The notes: generated by a model not told the origin, from the sequence alone. DNA of 64,000 bases from Rahnella bruchi (GCF_003614975.1 NZ_QZWI01000015.1:62001-126000), one strand, 5' to 3'. Positions 18,352 to 28,350 are shown, counted from the first letter of the stretch. Numbers and translations are program-made.

Positions 18352-19637
18352 AGCGCCTGAATCTGTTAAATGCGCTGGTCTCCGCTTTCGTCCTGCTGGT
18401 GCTGGCCTCGTTCATCATGGGGCTGCAACTGGGCCTCGATGGCACAAAACTGGTGGTTAACGGCGCCGGTGAAGTCCGCTGGATGTGGATCGCCATTGGC
18501 TGCGCCATCGTCTTCGTGTTCCAGTTATTCCGACCGATGGTCAGCAGCGGCCTGAAAAAAGTATCCGGCCCTGGCTGGGTTTTGCCGAGCTTTGATGGCT
18601 CGACGCCGAAACAAAAACTGCTGGCGCTGGTGCTAATTATCGCCGCTATCGCCTGGCCGTTTATCGTCTCGCGCGGTACGGTGGATATCGCCACGCTGAC
18701 GCTCATCTATATCATGTTGGGTCTCGGCCTGAACGTGGTGGTCGGGCTGTCCGGTCTGCTGGTACTGGGCTACGGCGGTTTTTATGCCATCGGTGCCTAT
18801 ACGTATGCGCTGCTGAACCACTATTACGGCATCGGTTTCTGGGAAGCGTTACCGCTGGCGGGTCTGGTCTCTGCGGCGTTTGGTTTCCTGCTCGGATTTC
18901 CGGTTCTGAGGCTGCGGGGTGACTATCTGGCGATTGTGACACTCGGATTTGGCGAAATCGTCCGTATCCTGCTGCTCAACAATACCGAACTGACCGGCGG
19001 CCCGAACGGCATAAGCCAGATCCCAAAACCGACGCTGTTCGGGCTGGAATTCAGCCGCACGCCACGCGACGGTGGCTGGGATACGTTCAGTAATTTCTTC
19101 CATATTGCGTATGATCCGAGCGACCGCATCATTTTCCTGTATATGGTGGCGCTGCTGCTGGTGATCGCAACCTTGTTCATCATCAACCGTCTGCTGCGTA
19201 TGCCGCTGGGCCGTGCGTGGGAAGCGCTGCGTGAAGATGAAATTGCCTGTCGTTCTCTGGGGCTGAATCCGACCCGCATCAAACTGACCGCGTTCACCAT
19301 CAGTGCTGCGTTTGCCGGTTTCGCCGGTACGCTGTTCGCCGCGCGTCAGGGCTTTGTCAGCCCGGAATCCTTCACCTTTGCGGAATCCGCTTTCGTGCTG
19401 GCTATCGTGGTACTTGGCGGAATGGGCTCGCAGTTTGCAGTGATTCTGGCGGCAATTTTGCTGGTGGTTTCCCGCGAGCTGATGCGTGACCTGAACGAAT
19501 ACAGCATGTTGCTGCTCGGTGCGTTAATGGTGCTGATGATGATCTGGCGTCCGCAGGGCTTGTTGCCGATGAAACGTGTCCATCTCAAACTGAAGCTTTC
19601 GAAGAAACAAATCGCGGATCAGGGGGAGCAGGCATGA
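18348..19637 (+). CDS. livM: Branched-chain amino acid ABC transporter permease LivM
   Basis: LivM is the second membrane subunit of the importer. At 429 residues it has the extended N-terminal part usual for enterobacterial LivM, then [33 protein letters not shown]. The cytoplasmic coupling region [31 protein letters not shown] follows, with the signature VVLGGMGSQ. It overlaps livH by ATGA at its start and livG by ATGA at its end, showing translational coupling through the set. Confidence 0.97.
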   Translation: MKRLNLLNALVSAFVLLVLASFIMGLQLGLDGTKLVVNGAGEVRWMWIAIGCAIVFVFQLFRPMVSSGLKKVSGPGWVLPSFDGSTPKQKLLALVLIIAAIAWPFIVSRGTVDIATLTLIYIMLGLGLNVVVGLSGLLVLGYGGFYAIGAYTYALLNHYYGIGFWEALPLAGLVSAAFGFLLGFPVLRLRGDYLAIVTLGFGEIVRILLLNNTELTGGPNGISQIPKPTLFGLEFSRTPRDGGWDTFSNFFHIAYDPSDRIIFLYMVALLLVIATLFIINRLLRMPLGRAWEALREDEIACRSLGLNPTRIKLTAFTISAAFAGFAGTLFAARQGFVSPESFTFAESAFVLAIVVLGGMGSQFAVILAAILLVVSRELMRDLNEYSMLLLGALMVLMMIWRPQGLLPMKRVHLKLKLSKKQIADQGEQA

Positions 19638-20404
19638 GTACGCAACCTCTGTTAGCGGTTGAAGGGCTGATGATGCGTTTTGGCGGTCTGCTGGCGGTCA
19701 ATAACGTAGCGCTGAATCTCAACCAGGGCGAAATTGTTTCGCTGATCGGCCCGAACGGTGCTGGTAAAACCACGGTGTTTAACTGCCTGACCGGTTTCTA
19801 CAAACCGAGCGGCGGTACCATTAAATTGCGCGACCAGCATCTTGAAGGATTGCCGGGGCAGAAAATTGCCCGCATGGGTGTGGTGCGTACCTTCCAGCAC
19901 GTGCGTCTGTTCCGTGAAATGACGGTGATTGAAAACCTGCTGGTCGCCCAGCATCAGCACCTGAAAAGCGGTGTGCTGGCGGGCTTATTTAAAACGCCGG
20001 GATTTCGTCGCGCCGAAGCCGATGCGCTCGATCGCGCCGCCGACTGGCTGGAACGTGTCGGATTACTCGAGCTGGCTAACCGTCAGGCGGGTAATCTGGC
20101 TTATGGTCAGCAACGCCGTCTGGAAATCGTCCGCTGCATGGTGACGCGTCCGGAAATCCTGATGCTCGATGAACCGGCAGCGGGTCTGAACCCGCGCGAA
20201 ACTGAAGAGCTGAACCAGCTGATTGCCGAGTTGCGTAACCAGCACAATGTGTCAGTGCTGCTGATTGAGCACGACATGAAACTGGTGATGGGCATTTCTG
20301 ACCGTATCTACGTGGTGAATCAGGGCACACCTCTGGCTCAGGGCACACCGGCTGAAATTCGCAATAATCCTGACGTGATCCGTGCCTATCTGGGCGAAAG
20401 TTAA
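19634..20404 (+). CDS. livG: Branched-chain amino acid ABC transporter ATP-binding protein LivG
   Basis: LivG is one of two ATPases that power the Liv importer. The 256-residue protein carries Walker A GPNGAGKT, the Q-loop in [11 protein letters not shown], a family-typical long insertion with [14 protein letters not shown] in place of the classical LSGGQ, Walker [14 protein letters not shown] and the H-switch LLIEHDMK. Start and livM stop overlap by four bases. Confidence 0.97.
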   Translation: MSTQPLLAVEGLMMRFGGLLAVNNVALNLNQGEIVSLIGPNGAGKTTVFNCLTGFYKPSGGTIKLRDQHLEGLPGQKIARMGVVRTFQHVRLFREMTVIENLLVAQHQHLKSGVLAGLFKTPGFRRAEADALDRAADWLERVGLLELANRQAGNLAYGQQRRLEIVRCMVTRPEILMLDEPAAGLNPRETEELNQLIAELRNQHNVSVLLIEHDMKLVMGISDRIYVVNQGTPLAQGTPAEIRNNPDVIRAYLGES

Positions 20405-20425
20405 TGGGTGAAGGGACAGAACAAG

Positions 20426-21127
20426 ATGTTGTCATTTAATCAGGTATCCGCCCATTACGGCAAAATTCAGGCGCTGCATGAAGTCAGTCTGAGCATTAAT
20501 AAAGGGGAAATCGTCACGCTGATCGGCGCGAACGGCGCGGGTAAAACCACGCTGCTCGGCAGTTTATGTGGCGAACCGCGCGCGACTCACGGCTCGATCA
20601 TTTTCGAAGGGCAGGACATCACGCAGTGGCAGACTGCCAAAATCATGCGTGGCGATATCGCGATTGTGCCGGAAGGCCGCCGCGTATTTTCGCGTATGAC
20701 CGTTGAAGAGAATCTGGCGATGGGGGGATTCTTTGCCACGCGCGATCAGTTCCATTCCCGTCTGGAGCGCGTATTTACACTGTTCCCGCGCCTGAAGGAG
20801 CGCCGTATTCAGCGTTCGGGCACCATGTCCGGCGGCGAGCAACAGATGCTGGCCATCGGTCGTGCGCTGATGAGTCAGCCACGTTTACTGCTCCTTGATG
20901 AGCCGTCGCTGGGGCTGGCGCCGATCATCATCCAGCAGATTTTCGATACCATCCAGCAACTGCGCGAAGAGGGAATGACCATCTTCCTGGTCGAGCAAAA
21001 TGCCAATCAGGCGCTGAAACTCGCCGACCGTGGATATGTGCTGGAGAACGGTCATGTGGTGCTGGAAGACACCGGCGCGGCATTGCTGGCGAACGAAGCG
21101 GTACGTGCGGCCTATCTCGGCGCATAA
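20426..21127 (+). CDS. livF: Branched-chain amino acid ABC transporter ATP-binding protein LivF
   Basis: LivF is the second ATPase of the importer. Motifs are GANGAGKT (Walker A), MSGGEQQMLAIGRALM (signature), LLLLDEPSLGLAP (Walker B) and FLVEQNANQALKLADRGYVLENG. The ATG at 20426 gives 233 residues and has AAGGGA ten bases upstream. An in-frame GTG at 20408 would add six residues and cannot be excluded, since E. coli LivF starts slightly earlier. It is the last liv gene and is followed by a terminator. Confidence 0.96.
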   Translation: MLSFNQVSAHYGKIQALHEVSLSINKGEIVTLIGANGAGKTTLLGSLCGEPRATHGSIIFEGQDITQWQTAKIMRGDIAIVPEGRRVFSRMTVEENLAMGGFFATRDQFHSRLERVFTLFPRLKERRIQRSGTMSGGEQQMLAIGRALMSQPRLLLLDEPSLGLAPIIIQQIFDTIQQLREEGMTIFLVEQNANQALKLADRGYVLENGHVVLEDTGAALLANEAVRAAYLGA

Positions 21128-21164
21128 ATTGAATTCGATTTTTGAAAATCTGTGATAAATCTAT

Positions 21165-21201
21165 AAAACCGCACGGCAAGCGCTTTGCGGTTTTTATTTT
21201 G
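21165..21201 (+). terminator. liv operon terminator
   Basis: AAAACCGCA / TTGCGGTTTT hairpin with an 11-nt GC-rich loop, followed by TATTTTG, 37 bp after the livF stop. Confidence 0.75.
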
Positions 21202-21258
21202 TCTATAAATTAACATCTCTCACATCCGTATAACTTTGCACATCATCAGGAACATGTC

Positions 21259-22446
21259 ATGAACACAGAAGGTTTACTCGCCGCCCGTATGGTCAGGCTC
21301 AAAAGTTCGGCCATCCGGGAATTGCTGAAACACAGCAAAATGGAAGGCGTTATCTCACTGGCGGGTGGTATTCCTTCTTCAGCGCTTTTTGATTTCGAGG
21401 GCCTGCGTGAAGCCACACAACTGGCGATCACTGAACAGCCTGAACACGCTTTCCAGTATGGCCTGACCGAAGGCAGTTATACCCTGCGCCAACGTATTGC
21501 GGAGCTTTGTCAGGAACGTGGCGTAGTTGCGAGCCCGGACGATATCGTAGTTACCGCAGGGTCCCAGCAGGCGCTGGATCTGGTAATGCGCGCCGTGGTG
21601 AACCCGGATGACGTGTTTGTGGTGGAACGCCCGACCTATCTGGCGGCGTTACAGACGCTGGAACTGGCCGAGGCCAAACTGTTGTCCGTGGGTTCTGACG
21701 GCGACGGCATGATTGTTGATGAGCTGGCTGAACTGCTGAAAACGCAGAAAATCAAAGGAGTGTATCTGGTGCCGACGTTCGGTAACCCGAGCGGCGTAAC
21801 CCTGAGCCGTGCCCGTCGTGAACAGCTGGTGAAACTGGCAGCGCAGCATGAATTCCTGATTGTAGAAGATGATCCGTACGGCGAACTGCGTTTCACCGAC
21901 GAACGCCAGCCGACGCTGTTCGAACTGTCCAAATCGCTGTTTGGCCACGCCGACAACATCATCTACACCTCGACGTTCTCCAAAATTCTGGCACCGGGTC
22001 TGCGTCTGGGCTGGGTGATTATGCCTGACTGGTTGCTGCACAAAGTCGCGATCATTAAACAGGCCGCCGATTTGCACGCCAGCGCGCTGTCACAGACCAT
22101 TGCGGAATATTATCTCGGTCTGGGCCGTCTGCCGAAGCAGATCGAAACCATCCGTGCCGCGTATAAAAAGAAATGTCAGATTATGGCCGAACTGCTGGAA
22201 CGCGAGCTGGGTGACGTGCTGACGTTTGAATATCCGAAAGGCGGCATGTTCCTGTGGGCGCGTTTCCGCGAGCCGCGTAACTGTGCTGACTGGATGAAAA
22301 AGACGCTGGAGCAGGGCGTGGTGTTTGTACCGGGCGAATTCTTCTATGCCGATAACCCGGATCACTCGACCTTCCGACTGTCTTTCGCCACCGCGACCGA
22401 AGAGCAGATGCACGAGGCGGTCGCCCGTCTGAAACGCGCACTGTAA
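21259..22446 (+). CDS. Class I/II PLP-dependent aminotransferase (2-aminoadipate/MocR-type fold)
   Basis: This is a stand-alone fold-type I aminotransferase of 395 residues with no N-terminal DNA-binding domain. Motifs are SLAGGIPSSALFDF (N-terminal substrate loop), QYGLTEGSYTLRQRIAE, TAGSQQALDLVMR (PLP phosphate binding), the FGNPSGVTLS segment, VEDDPYGEL with the PLP-ring aspartate, and STFSKILAPGLRLGW. In the last motif Lys242 should form the Schiff base. It resembles the LysN/2-aminoadipate and aromatic/branched-chain transaminase group. Its place between the leucine importer and ugpB suggests a role with branched-chain or related amino acids, but that is inference. E. coli lacks a gene here. 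Confidence 0.85.
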   Translation: MNTEGLLAARMVRLKSSAIRELLKHSKMEGVISLAGGIPSSALFDFEGLREATQLAITEQPEHAFQYGLTEGSYTLRQRIAELCQERGVVASPDDIVVTAGSQQALDLVMRAVVNPDDVFVVERPTYLAALQTLELAEAKLLSVGSDGDGMIVDELAELLKTQKIKGVYLVPTFGNPSGVTLSRARREQLVKLAAQHEFLIVEDDPYGELRFTDERQPTLFELSKSLFGHADNIIYTSTFSKILAPGLRLGWVIMPDWLLHKVAIIKQAADLHASALSQTIAEYYLGLGRLPKQIETIRAAYKKKCQIMAELLERELGDVLTFEYPKGGMFLWARFREPRNCADWMKKTLEQGVVFVPGEFFYADNPDHSTFRLSFATATEEQMHEAVARLKRAL

Positions 22447-22467
22447 TCCTCTTTTTCCGGTACCCCA

Positions 22468-22503
22468 AAGGCGCATCGTTCACCCGATGCGCCTTATTTT
22501 TTG
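22468..22503 (+). terminator. Terminator after the aminotransferase gene
   Basis: An 11-bp stem AAGGCGCATCG/CGATGCGCCTT followed by ATTTTTTG, 21 bp past the stop. Confidence 0.88.
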
Positions 22504-22533
22504 CCATCTGTTCGTCACCTGCACTTAACGCGG

Positions 22534-22587
22534 CTGTCACTTTATTGTCATTTAACGGTTATTTTTCTGTCACTTAACCGTGTCATT
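22534..22587 (+). promoter_or_regulatory. PhoB box array upstream of ugpB
   Basis: Five 11-bp units lie head to tail: CTGTCACTTTA, TTGTCATTTAA, CGGTTATTTTT, CTGTCACTTAA, CCGTGTCATTT (starting 22534, 22545, 22556, 22567, 22578). The PhoB box is a direct repeat of CTGTCAT-like heptamers spaced by four AT-rich bases, which units 1-2 match well. Phosphate-starvation control of ugp is known in E. coli. Confidence 0.8.
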
Positions 22588-22658
22588 TTACCTCCCGACT
22601 CTACCCGGCATATTTCAAGCTGCACTTGCAGCACACCAGCAGAATTCAGGAGACAGGC

Positions 22659-23972
22659 ATGTTCATCAACCTCAAAAAAACGGTCATCGGCACCGCGCTG
22701 ACGCTGGCTTTCAGCGCCAATGCTTTCGCTGTGACAGAAATTCCATTCTGGCACTCCATGGACGGCGAATTAGGCAAAGAAGTTAACTCGCTGGCCGACC
22801 GTTTTAACCAGACGCACCCTGATGTCAAAATTGTGCCTGTCTACAAAGGCAAATACGACGAGAGCCTGGCTGCGGGTATCGCGGCATACCGTACGGGTAA
22901 TGCGCCAGCTATTTTGCAGGTTTACGAAGTGGGCACCGCGACCATGATGGCCAGCAAAGCCATCAAACCGGTGTACGAAGTATTCAGCGACGCGGGCATT
23001 AAAGAAGACGTTTCTCAGTTCGTGCCGACTGTTTCCGGCTATTACTCCGATTCCAAAGGCCGCCTGCTGTCCCAGCCTTTCAACAGCTCCACGCCGGTGC
23101 TGTATTACAACAAAGATGCTTTCAAGAAAGCCGGTCTGAATCCGGATCAGCCGCCAAAAACCTGGCAGGACATGGCCGCGTACACCGAGAAATTGCGTGA
23201 AGCGGGTATGAAGTGTGGATACGCCAGCGGCTGGCAGGGCTGGATCCAGATTGAAAACTTCAGCGCCTGGCACGGTCTGCCAATCGCCACCAAAAATAAC
23301 GGTTTCGATGGCACTGATGCGGTTCTGGAATTCAACAAACCAGAACAAATCAAACACATCCAGATGCTGGAAGACATGAACAAGAAAGGTGATTTCACTT
23401 ATTTTGGTCGTAAGGATGAATCTACCGCCAAGTTCTACAACGGCGACTGCGCGATGACTACCGCCTCTTCCGGTTCACTGGCTGATATCCGTCAGTATTC
23501 CAAGTTCAACTACGGCGTGGGCATGATGCCTTACGACGCAGACATCAAAGGCGCGCCACAAAACGCCATTATCGGCGGTGCAAGCCTGTGGGTGATGAAC
23601 GGCAAAGACAAAGATACCTACAAAGGCGTTGCCGAATTCCTGCAATTCCTGACCACGCCGGAAATTGCGGCCGAATGGCATCAGAAAACCGGTTATCTGC
23701 CAGTGACGACAGCGGCGTATGAGCTGACCAAAAAAGAAGGCTTCTACGACAAGAATCCGGGTTCTGACGTCGCGACCCGCCAGATGCTCAACAAGCCACC
23801 ATTACCGTTCACCAAAGGCCTGCGTCTGGGCAACATGCCGCAGATCCGTACCATCGTGGATGAAGAACTGGAAAGCGTGTGGAGCGGCAAGAAAACCGCC
23901 AAAGAAGCGTTGGATACCGCTGTTCAGCGCGGGAACCTGCTGCTACGTCGCTTCGAAACTTCTACTAAGTAA
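22659..23972 (+). CDS. ugpB: sn-Glycerol-3-phosphate periplasmic binding protein UgpB
   Basis: UgpB binds sn-glycerol-3-phosphate and glycerophosphodiesters in the periplasm for the UgpAEC importer. The 437-residue precursor begins [34 protein letters not shown], with a clear signal peptide cleaved after AFA. The mature part shows the MalE-like extracellular solute-binding fold, with [28 protein letters not shown] and [16 protein letters not shown]. The ATG at 22659 has AGGAGA upstream and matches the E. coli length (438). A PhoB array precedes the gene and a REP-like palindrome follows it. Confidence 0.97.
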   Translation: MFINLKKTVIGTALTLAFSANAFAVTEIPFWHSMDGELGKEVNSLADRFNQTHPDVKIVPVYKGKYDESLAAGIAAYRTGNAPAILQVYEVGTATMMASKAIKPVYEVFSDAGIKEDVSQFVPTVSGYYSDSKGRLLSQPFNSSTPVLYYNKDAFKKAGLNPDQPPKTWQDMAAYTEKLREAGMKCGYASGWQGWIQIENFSAWHGLPIATKNNGFDGTDAVLEFNKPEQIKHIQMLEDMNKKGDFTYFGRKDESTAKFYNGDCAMTTASSGSLADIRQYSKFNYGVGMMPYDADIKGAPQNAIIGGASLWVMNGKDKDTYKGVAEFLQFLTTPEIAAEWHQKTGYLPVTTAAYELTKKEGFYDKNPGSDVATRQMLNKPPLPFTKGLRLGNMPQIRTIVDEELESVWSGKKTAKEALDTAVQRGNLLLRRFETSTK

Positions 23973-23981
23973 TCCAGTTTG

Positions 23982-24008
23982 GCTCCTCCCCCTTCGCAGG
24001 GGGGGAGC
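23982..24008. repeat. REP-like palindrome between ugpB and ugpA
   Basis: A GC-rich palindrome reading GCTCCTCCCCC-TTCGC-(G)nGGAGC is the same family as the livK-livH copies (compare the third copy there, CTCTTCGCAGGGGGAGGAGC). It starts 9 bp after the ugpB stop and 34 bp before ugpA. Confidence 0.72.
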
Positions 24009-24041
24009 AAAACCCGTCATCGCATCAACGAGTACACCATC

Positions 24042-24929
24042 ATGAGTTCACACCGTCCCGGTTTTGGTTGCAGCTGGTTGCCCTATGCACTGGTGCTGCC
24101 GCAGCTGCTGATCACCGCGATATTCTTCCTGTGGCCTGCGGGTCAGGCGCTGTGGTATTCAGTGCAGACGCTGGATCCGTTCGGACTTTCCAGCACCTTC
24201 GCCGGTATGACCAACTTCACGCAGCTGTTTCAGGATCCGTACTATCTCGATTCTTTCTACACCACGCTGAAATTCAGCTTTATGGTGGCGTTTATCGGGC
24301 TGGCCGTTTCGCTGTTTTTCGCGGCGCTGGTCGATCACGTGGTACGCGGCAGCCGAATTTATCAGACGCTGATGATCCTGCCTTACGCCGTCGCGCCTGC
24401 CGTGGCCGCCGTCTTGTGGATGTTTCTGTTCAGCCCCGGTCTGGGTCTGATCACCCATTTCTTAGGCTCGATTGGCTATAACTGGAACCACGCACAAAAC
24501 AGCGGTCAGGCGATGTTCCTGGTGGTACTGGCGTCGGTCTGGAAGCAAATCAGCTACAACTTTCTGTTTTTTCTGGCAGCGTTGCAGTCGATCCCAAAAT
24601 CGCTGGTTGAAGCGGCGGCTATCGACGGCGCAGGCCCGGTGCGTCGTTTCTTCCATCTGGTATTACCGCTGATTTCGCCGGTGAGCTTCTTCCTGCTGGT
24701 GGTCAATCTGGTGTACGCCTTCTTTGATACCTTCCCGGTGATTGATGCCGCGACAGCGGGTGGCCCGGTGCAGGCGACGACCACGCTGATTTATAAAGTC
24801 TATCGCGAAGGTTTCTCCGGTCTGGATTTGTCCAGCTCCGCCGCGCAGTCCGTCATTCTGATGCTGCTGGTTTGCGGCCTGACGTTCATTCAGTTCCGCT
24901 TTGTCGAGCGTAAGGTGCGTTACCAATGA
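24042..24929 (+). CDS. ugpA: sn-Glycerol-3-phosphate ABC transporter permease UgpA
   Basis: UgpA is one of the two membrane subunits of the Ugp importer. The 295-residue protein has six helices and a MalF-type EAA loop reading [24 protein letters not shown]. The ATG at 24042 ([21 protein letters not shown]) gives the E. coli length. A longer in-frame reading upstream runs through the GC-rich palindrome and is not credible. The stop overlaps the ugpE start by ATGA. Confidence 0.97.
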   Translation: MSSHRPGFGCSWLPYALVLPQLLITAIFFLWPAGQALWYSVQTLDPFGLSSTFAGMTNFTQLFQDPYYLDSFYTTLKFSFMVAFIGLAVSLFFAALVDHVVRGSRIYQTLMILPYAVAPAVAAVLWMFLFSPGLGLITHFLGSIGYNWNHAQNSGQAMFLVVLASVWKQISYNFLFFLAALQSIPKSLVEAAAIDGAGPVRRFFHLVLPLISPVSFFLLVVNLVYAFFDTFPVIDAATAGGPVQATTTLIYKVYREGFSGLDLSSSAAQSVILMLLVCGLTFIQFRFVERKVRYQ

Positions 24930-25771
24930 TTGAAAACCGCAGAGGGCTGGATATTTTCAGCCACATCATGCTGCTGCTCGGCGTGCTGGTGATTTTATTC
25001 CCGCTCTATGTCGCGTTTGTGGCGGCATCGCTGGATAACAAACAGATTTTTGATGTGCCGATGACGCTGCTCCCAGGTACGCATTTATGGGAAAACATCA
25101 GCACTATCTGGACGCAGGGCGCGGGCAACAACAGCCCGGCGTTCGGACGTTTGCTTATCAACAGTTTCATCATGGCGATGGTCATCACCCTCGGCAAAAT
25201 TTCGGTGTCGATGCTTTCGGCTTACGCGATTGTCTATTTCCGTTTTCCGCTGCGTAACCTGTTTTTCTGGCTGATTTTCATGACCCTGATGCTGCCGGTG
25301 GAAGTGCGTATTTTCCCGACCGTTCAGGTGATTGCCAATCTGCATATGCTCGACAGCTACACCGGCCTGACGCTGCCGCTGATGGCCTCGGCGACCGCGA
25401 CTTTCCTGTTCCGCCAGTTCTTTATGACCCTGCCGGATGAATTGCTGGAAGCCGCGCGTATCGACGGTGCAGGCGCGATGCGCTTTTTCTGGGACATCGT
25501 TCTGCCGCTGTCGAAAACCAATCTTGCGGCGCTGTTTGTTATCACCTTCATCTATGGCTGGAACCAGTATCTGTGGCCAATTCTGATCACCAGCGATGCC
25601 TCTATGGGCACGGCGGTGGCGGGGATTAAAAGCATGATCTCTTCCGGTGACGGTTCGACCCAATGGAATCAGGTGATGGCGGCCATGATCCTGACCTTAT
25701 TGCCACCGCTGGCGGTGGTGCTCCTGATGCAGCGCTGGTTTGTGCGCGGCCTGGTAGACAGTGAGAAGTAA
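24926..25771 (+). CDS. ugpE: sn-Glycerol-3-phosphate ABC transporter permease UgpE
   Basis: UgpE is the second membrane subunit (281 residues, six helices), with the EAA-type loop [25 protein letters not shown] that contacts the ATPase UgpC. It ends [11 protein letters not shown], as in the family. The ATG overlaps the ugpA stop by four bases, and ugpC starts 7 bp after its stop. Confidence 0.97.
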   Translation: MIENRRGLDIFSHIMLLLGVLVILFPLYVAFVAASLDNKQIFDVPMTLLPGTHLWENISTIWTQGAGNNSPAFGRLLINSFIMAMVITLGKISVSMLSAYAIVYFRFPLRNLFFWLIFMTLMLPVEVRIFPTVQVIANLHMLDSYTGLTLPLMASATATFLFRQFFMTLPDELLEAARIDGAGAMRFFWDIVLPLSKTNLAALFVITFIYGWNQYLWPILITSDASMGTAVAGIKSMISSGDGSTQWNQVMAAMILTLLPPLAVVLLMQRWFVRGLVDSEK

Positions 25772-25777
25772 ACTGAA

Positions 25778-26851
25778 ATGGCAAATTTGAAATTACAGGC
25801 AGTGACCAAATCCTACGACGGCAAAAATCAGATTATCCAGAGCATTGATCTGGACGTCGCCGACGGTGAATTTATTGTGATGGTCGGGCCTTCCGGCTGC
25901 GGAAAATCGACCCTGCTGCGCATGGTCGCCGGGCTGGAGCGCACTACCTCCGGCGATATCTACATTAACGACCAGCGTGTGACCGAGCTGGAACCGAAAG
26001 ATCGCGGCATCGCGATGGTGTTCCAGAACTACGCGCTGTATCCGCACATGAGCGTGTACGACAACATGGCGTATGGCCTGAAAATCCGCGGTTTCGGCAA
26101 AGCGCAGATTAATGACCGTGTTGAAGAAGCGGCGCGTATTCTCGAACTCGGCCCGTTACTTAAACGTAAACCGCGCGAGCTTTCCGGCGGTCAGCGTCAG
26201 CGCGTGGCGATGGGGCGCGCCATCGTGCGTGAACCGGCGGTGTTCCTGTTCGATGAACCGCTTTCTAACCTCGACGCCAAACTGCGCGTGCAGATGCGTC
26301 TTGAACTGCAACAGCTTCACCGCCGTCTGCGTACCACCAGTCTGTACGTCACACACGATCAGGTGGAAGCCATGACACTGGCGGAACGCGTGATTGTGAT
26401 GAACAAAGGTATCGCCGAACAGATCGGTACGCCGTCAGAAGTTTACCGTCGTCCGGCCAGCCTGTTTGTCGCCAGCTTTATCGGCTCTCCGGCTATGAAC
26501 CTGTTGCCCGGTCAGCTGACCACCGACGGTACGTCGCTGGTGATGGAAGGCGGTTTTGAACTGCCGCTGCCGGTTCCACGCCCGGAATGGGGCGGCCGTG
26601 AGCTGACGGTCGGTATCCGCCCTGAACATATTCATCTGACCGATGACACTCAAAACGGTATTCCGATGGTGCTCAATACGCTGGAACTGCTGGGCGCGGA
26701 TAATCTGGCGCATGGCAAACTGGCGGGCAGCGGCGTCGTGGTTCGGTTATCGCATGAAATATTCCCGACAGCCGGTTCGTTGTTGCGCTTGGTTTTCCCG
26801 GCGAAAGCGTTAAACTTTTTCGATACTGAAACCGGATTACGGATGGAATGA
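25778..26851 (+). CDS. ugpC: sn-Glycerol-3-phosphate ABC transporter ATP-binding protein UgpC
   Basis: UgpC is the ATPase of the Ugp importer, closely related to MalK. The 357-residue protein has Walker [10 protein letters not shown]-loop [12 protein letters not shown], signature [17 protein letters not shown], Walker [18 protein letters not shown]-switch [13 protein letters not shown] and a C-terminal OB/TOBE regulatory domain (about 240-357). In E. coli, internal phosphate inhibits transport through this subunit. The stop overlaps ugpQ by four bases. Confidence 0.97.
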   Translation: MANLKLQAVTKSYDGKNQIIQSIDLDVADGEFIVMVGPSGCGKSTLLRMVAGLERTTSGDIYINDQRVTELEPKDRGIAMVFQNYALYPHMSVYDNMAYGLKIRGFGKAQINDRVEEAARILELGPLLKRKPRELSGGQRQRVAMGRAIVREPAVFLFDEPLSNLDAKLRVQMRLELQQLHRRLRTTSLYVTHDQVEAMTLAERVIVMNKGIAEQIGTPSEVYRRPASLFVASFIGSPAMNLLPGQLTTDGTSLVMEGGFELPLPVPRPEWGGRELTVGIRPEHIHLTDDTQNGIPMVLNTLELLGADNLAHGKLAGSGVVVRLSHEIFPTAGSLLRLVFPAKALNFFDTETGLRME

Positions 26852-27594
26852 ACATGAAAGCCTGGCCTTACCCTCGCATTGTGGCGCACCGTGGCGGCGG
26901 CGCCCTGGCTCCGGAAAACACGCTGGCTGCTATCGATATGGGCGCTAAATATGGTCATACCATGATCGAGTTTGACGCCAAGCTGGCGCAGGACGGGGAA
27001 ATCTTCCTGTTGCATGACGACACCCTGAACCGCACCAGTAACGGCTGGGGCGTGGCGGGTGAACTGCCGTGGGATAAGCTCGAACAGCTGGACGCCGGTA
27101 ACTGGTACAGCGCCGCGTTTAAAGGCGAGAAATTGCCGCTGCTGGCGCAGGTCGCCGAACGCTGTGCGCGTCTCCACATGATGGTCAATATTGAGATCAA
27201 ACCGACCACCGGCCTGAATGAAAAAACCGGCACCGACGTGGCGCTGGCGGCACGCGAATTATGGAAGGATCAGGCCGTTGCGCCGCTGCTTTCCTCGTTC
27301 GAATTCGACGCACTGGTTGCCGCCAAAAAAGCAGCACCAGAATTGCCGCGCGGTTTACTTATCGACGAATGGCACGAAGACTGGAAAGCGCTGACCGACG
27401 AACTGGAATGCGTTTCCCTGCACCTCAATCACAAATTGCTCAACGAAGAACGTGTGCGGGCGATTAAAGACGCGGGTCTGCATATTCTGGTGTACACGGT
27501 GAATAACCCGGCGCGCGCCCGTGAACTGCTGGACTGGGGCGTGGACTGTATTTGTACCGATAAGATTGATGTGATTGGGCCGGATTTTAAATAA
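26848..27594 (+). CDS. ugpQ: Cytoplasmic glycerophosphodiester phosphodiesterase UgpQ
   Basis: UgpQ hydrolyses glycerophosphodiesters, as they enter through Ugp, to glycerol-3-phosphate and an alcohol. The 248-residue protein shows the GDPD signature [19 protein letters not shown] with the catalytic His and metal ligands, then [26 protein letters not shown] with the second catalytic His, NIEIKPTT, and the C-terminal [14 protein letters not shown]. There is no signal peptide, which separates it from the periplasmic GlpQ. It is last in the ugp operon. Confidence 0.96.
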   Translation: MNMKAWPYPRIVAHRGGGALAPENTLAAIDMGAKYGHTMIEFDAKLAQDGEIFLLHDDTLNRTSNGWGVAGELPWDKLEQLDAGNWYSAAFKGEKLPLLAQVAERCARLHMMVNIEIKPTTGLNEKTGTDVALAARELWKDQAVAPLLSSFEFDALVAAKKAAPELPRGLLIDEWHEDWKALTDELECVSLHLNHKLLNEERVRAIKDAGLHILVYTVNNPARARELLDWGVDCICTDKIDVIGPDFK

Positions 27595-27601
27595 TCAGCA
27601 A

Positions 27602-27630
27602 CGGGCGCTGGAATAGCGCCCGCGTTAATT
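27602..27630 (+). terminator. ugp operon terminator
   Basis: CGGGCGCT-GGAAT-AGCGCCCG hairpin 7 bp after ugpQ, followed by CGTTAATTT. The weak T run lowers confidence. Confidence 0.6.
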
Positions 27631-28172
27631 TAGTTCTGAGGCTTCTTCTTCCATTTGTGGAAAGGGTCTTCATACAGCGTTGCAGGTGTATCCTCTCGCG
27701 GCTGATCTCTGGGTCTGATCATAATCGGCAGATTTCGTTTCACGCATTCATTGGCATCTTTGACGTACAACGTTGGGCCCTTCATATTTTCTTTCCAACA
27801 GTGTCCGTATCCTTCTTGCTCCAGAGCGCTTATAAAGCCAATCGGATAGATGATGGCTAGAAAAAGTCCCACGAGGGCTAGATAACAAGCTGGGATCAGT
27901 ACCCGTCTTCCTTTTCCATAGGGAATAACACCCTTAAGAGCGATATATGGGCAACCAAAAGCACATATGAAGCATACAGGAGCGCCACCGAGAACCATAA
28001 ACGCTAAAGTATCAACCGAAACGATGTCAGGATAGGATAGATTATAAATAACCTGCTCTTTAAAAATAAAGGGAAGCATGTAACAAATCCAAATAAATAT
28101 CGGAGAGATAGCGATAGCACTCCATCTCTGTTTTTTTGTAAAAACAACGAATTTTTCTTTTTTATTTTTCAT
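27630..28172 (-). CDS. Small polytopic membrane protein of unknown function, DUF1240-like; candidate immunity protein
   Basis: The 180-residue protein has a basic N-terminus (MKNKKEKFVVFTKKQR), three hydrophobic helices (about 17-37, 54-80, 91-116) and a soluble tail. The tail has two cysteines (Cys125 and Cys143) flanking PTLYVKDANEC, and a charged Pro-rich end. The layout resembles small DUF1240-type enterobacterial membrane proteins of unknown function; I cannot confirm the family without a search. It lies directly after an effector-like gene: its ATG overlaps, as ATGA, the stop reached if that gene is read through its frame break. Codon use is AT-rich compared with the neighbouring ugp genes, suggesting horizontal gain. 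An immunity role is inference from layout. Confidence 0.7.
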   Translation of the reverse strand: MKNKKEKFVVFTKKQRWSAIAISPIFIWICYMLPFIFKEQVIYNLSYPDIVSVDTLAFMVLGGAPVCFICAFGCPYIALKGVIPYGKGRRVLIPACYLALVGLFLAIIYPIGFISALEQEGYGHCWKENMKGPTLYVKDANECVKRNLPIMIRPRDQPREDTPATLYEDPFHKWKKKPQN

Positions 28173-28350
28173 ATATGTTTGAACAACAACTGACTTTCTC
28201 TTCCTAAGGTGTCTGAAATACTAGGGGTATCTTTTTGCATTTCATTTATTTTAATAATAATCGCATCTGTGATACCAAGTTTTTCGTCCAGATACTCAAG
28301 GGAGTAAGTTAAAGTAATACTTGCTATAACAACGACGAAAAGGGCCCCCC
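28169..28350 (-). other. Frame continuation of the effector-like gene after a G6 run
   Basis: In the -1 frame from the G6 run, 58 sense codons follow: ALFVVVIASITLTYSLEYLD completes a membrane helix, then EKLGITDAIIIKINEMQKD and a tail ending LLFKHI. The TGA at 28169-28171 overlaps the ATG of the membrane-protein gene as ATGA. A clean open frame ending in a coupling overlap is strong evidence that this was, or still is, one protein. The cause may be an indel, a sequencing error or slippage. Confidence 0.8.
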
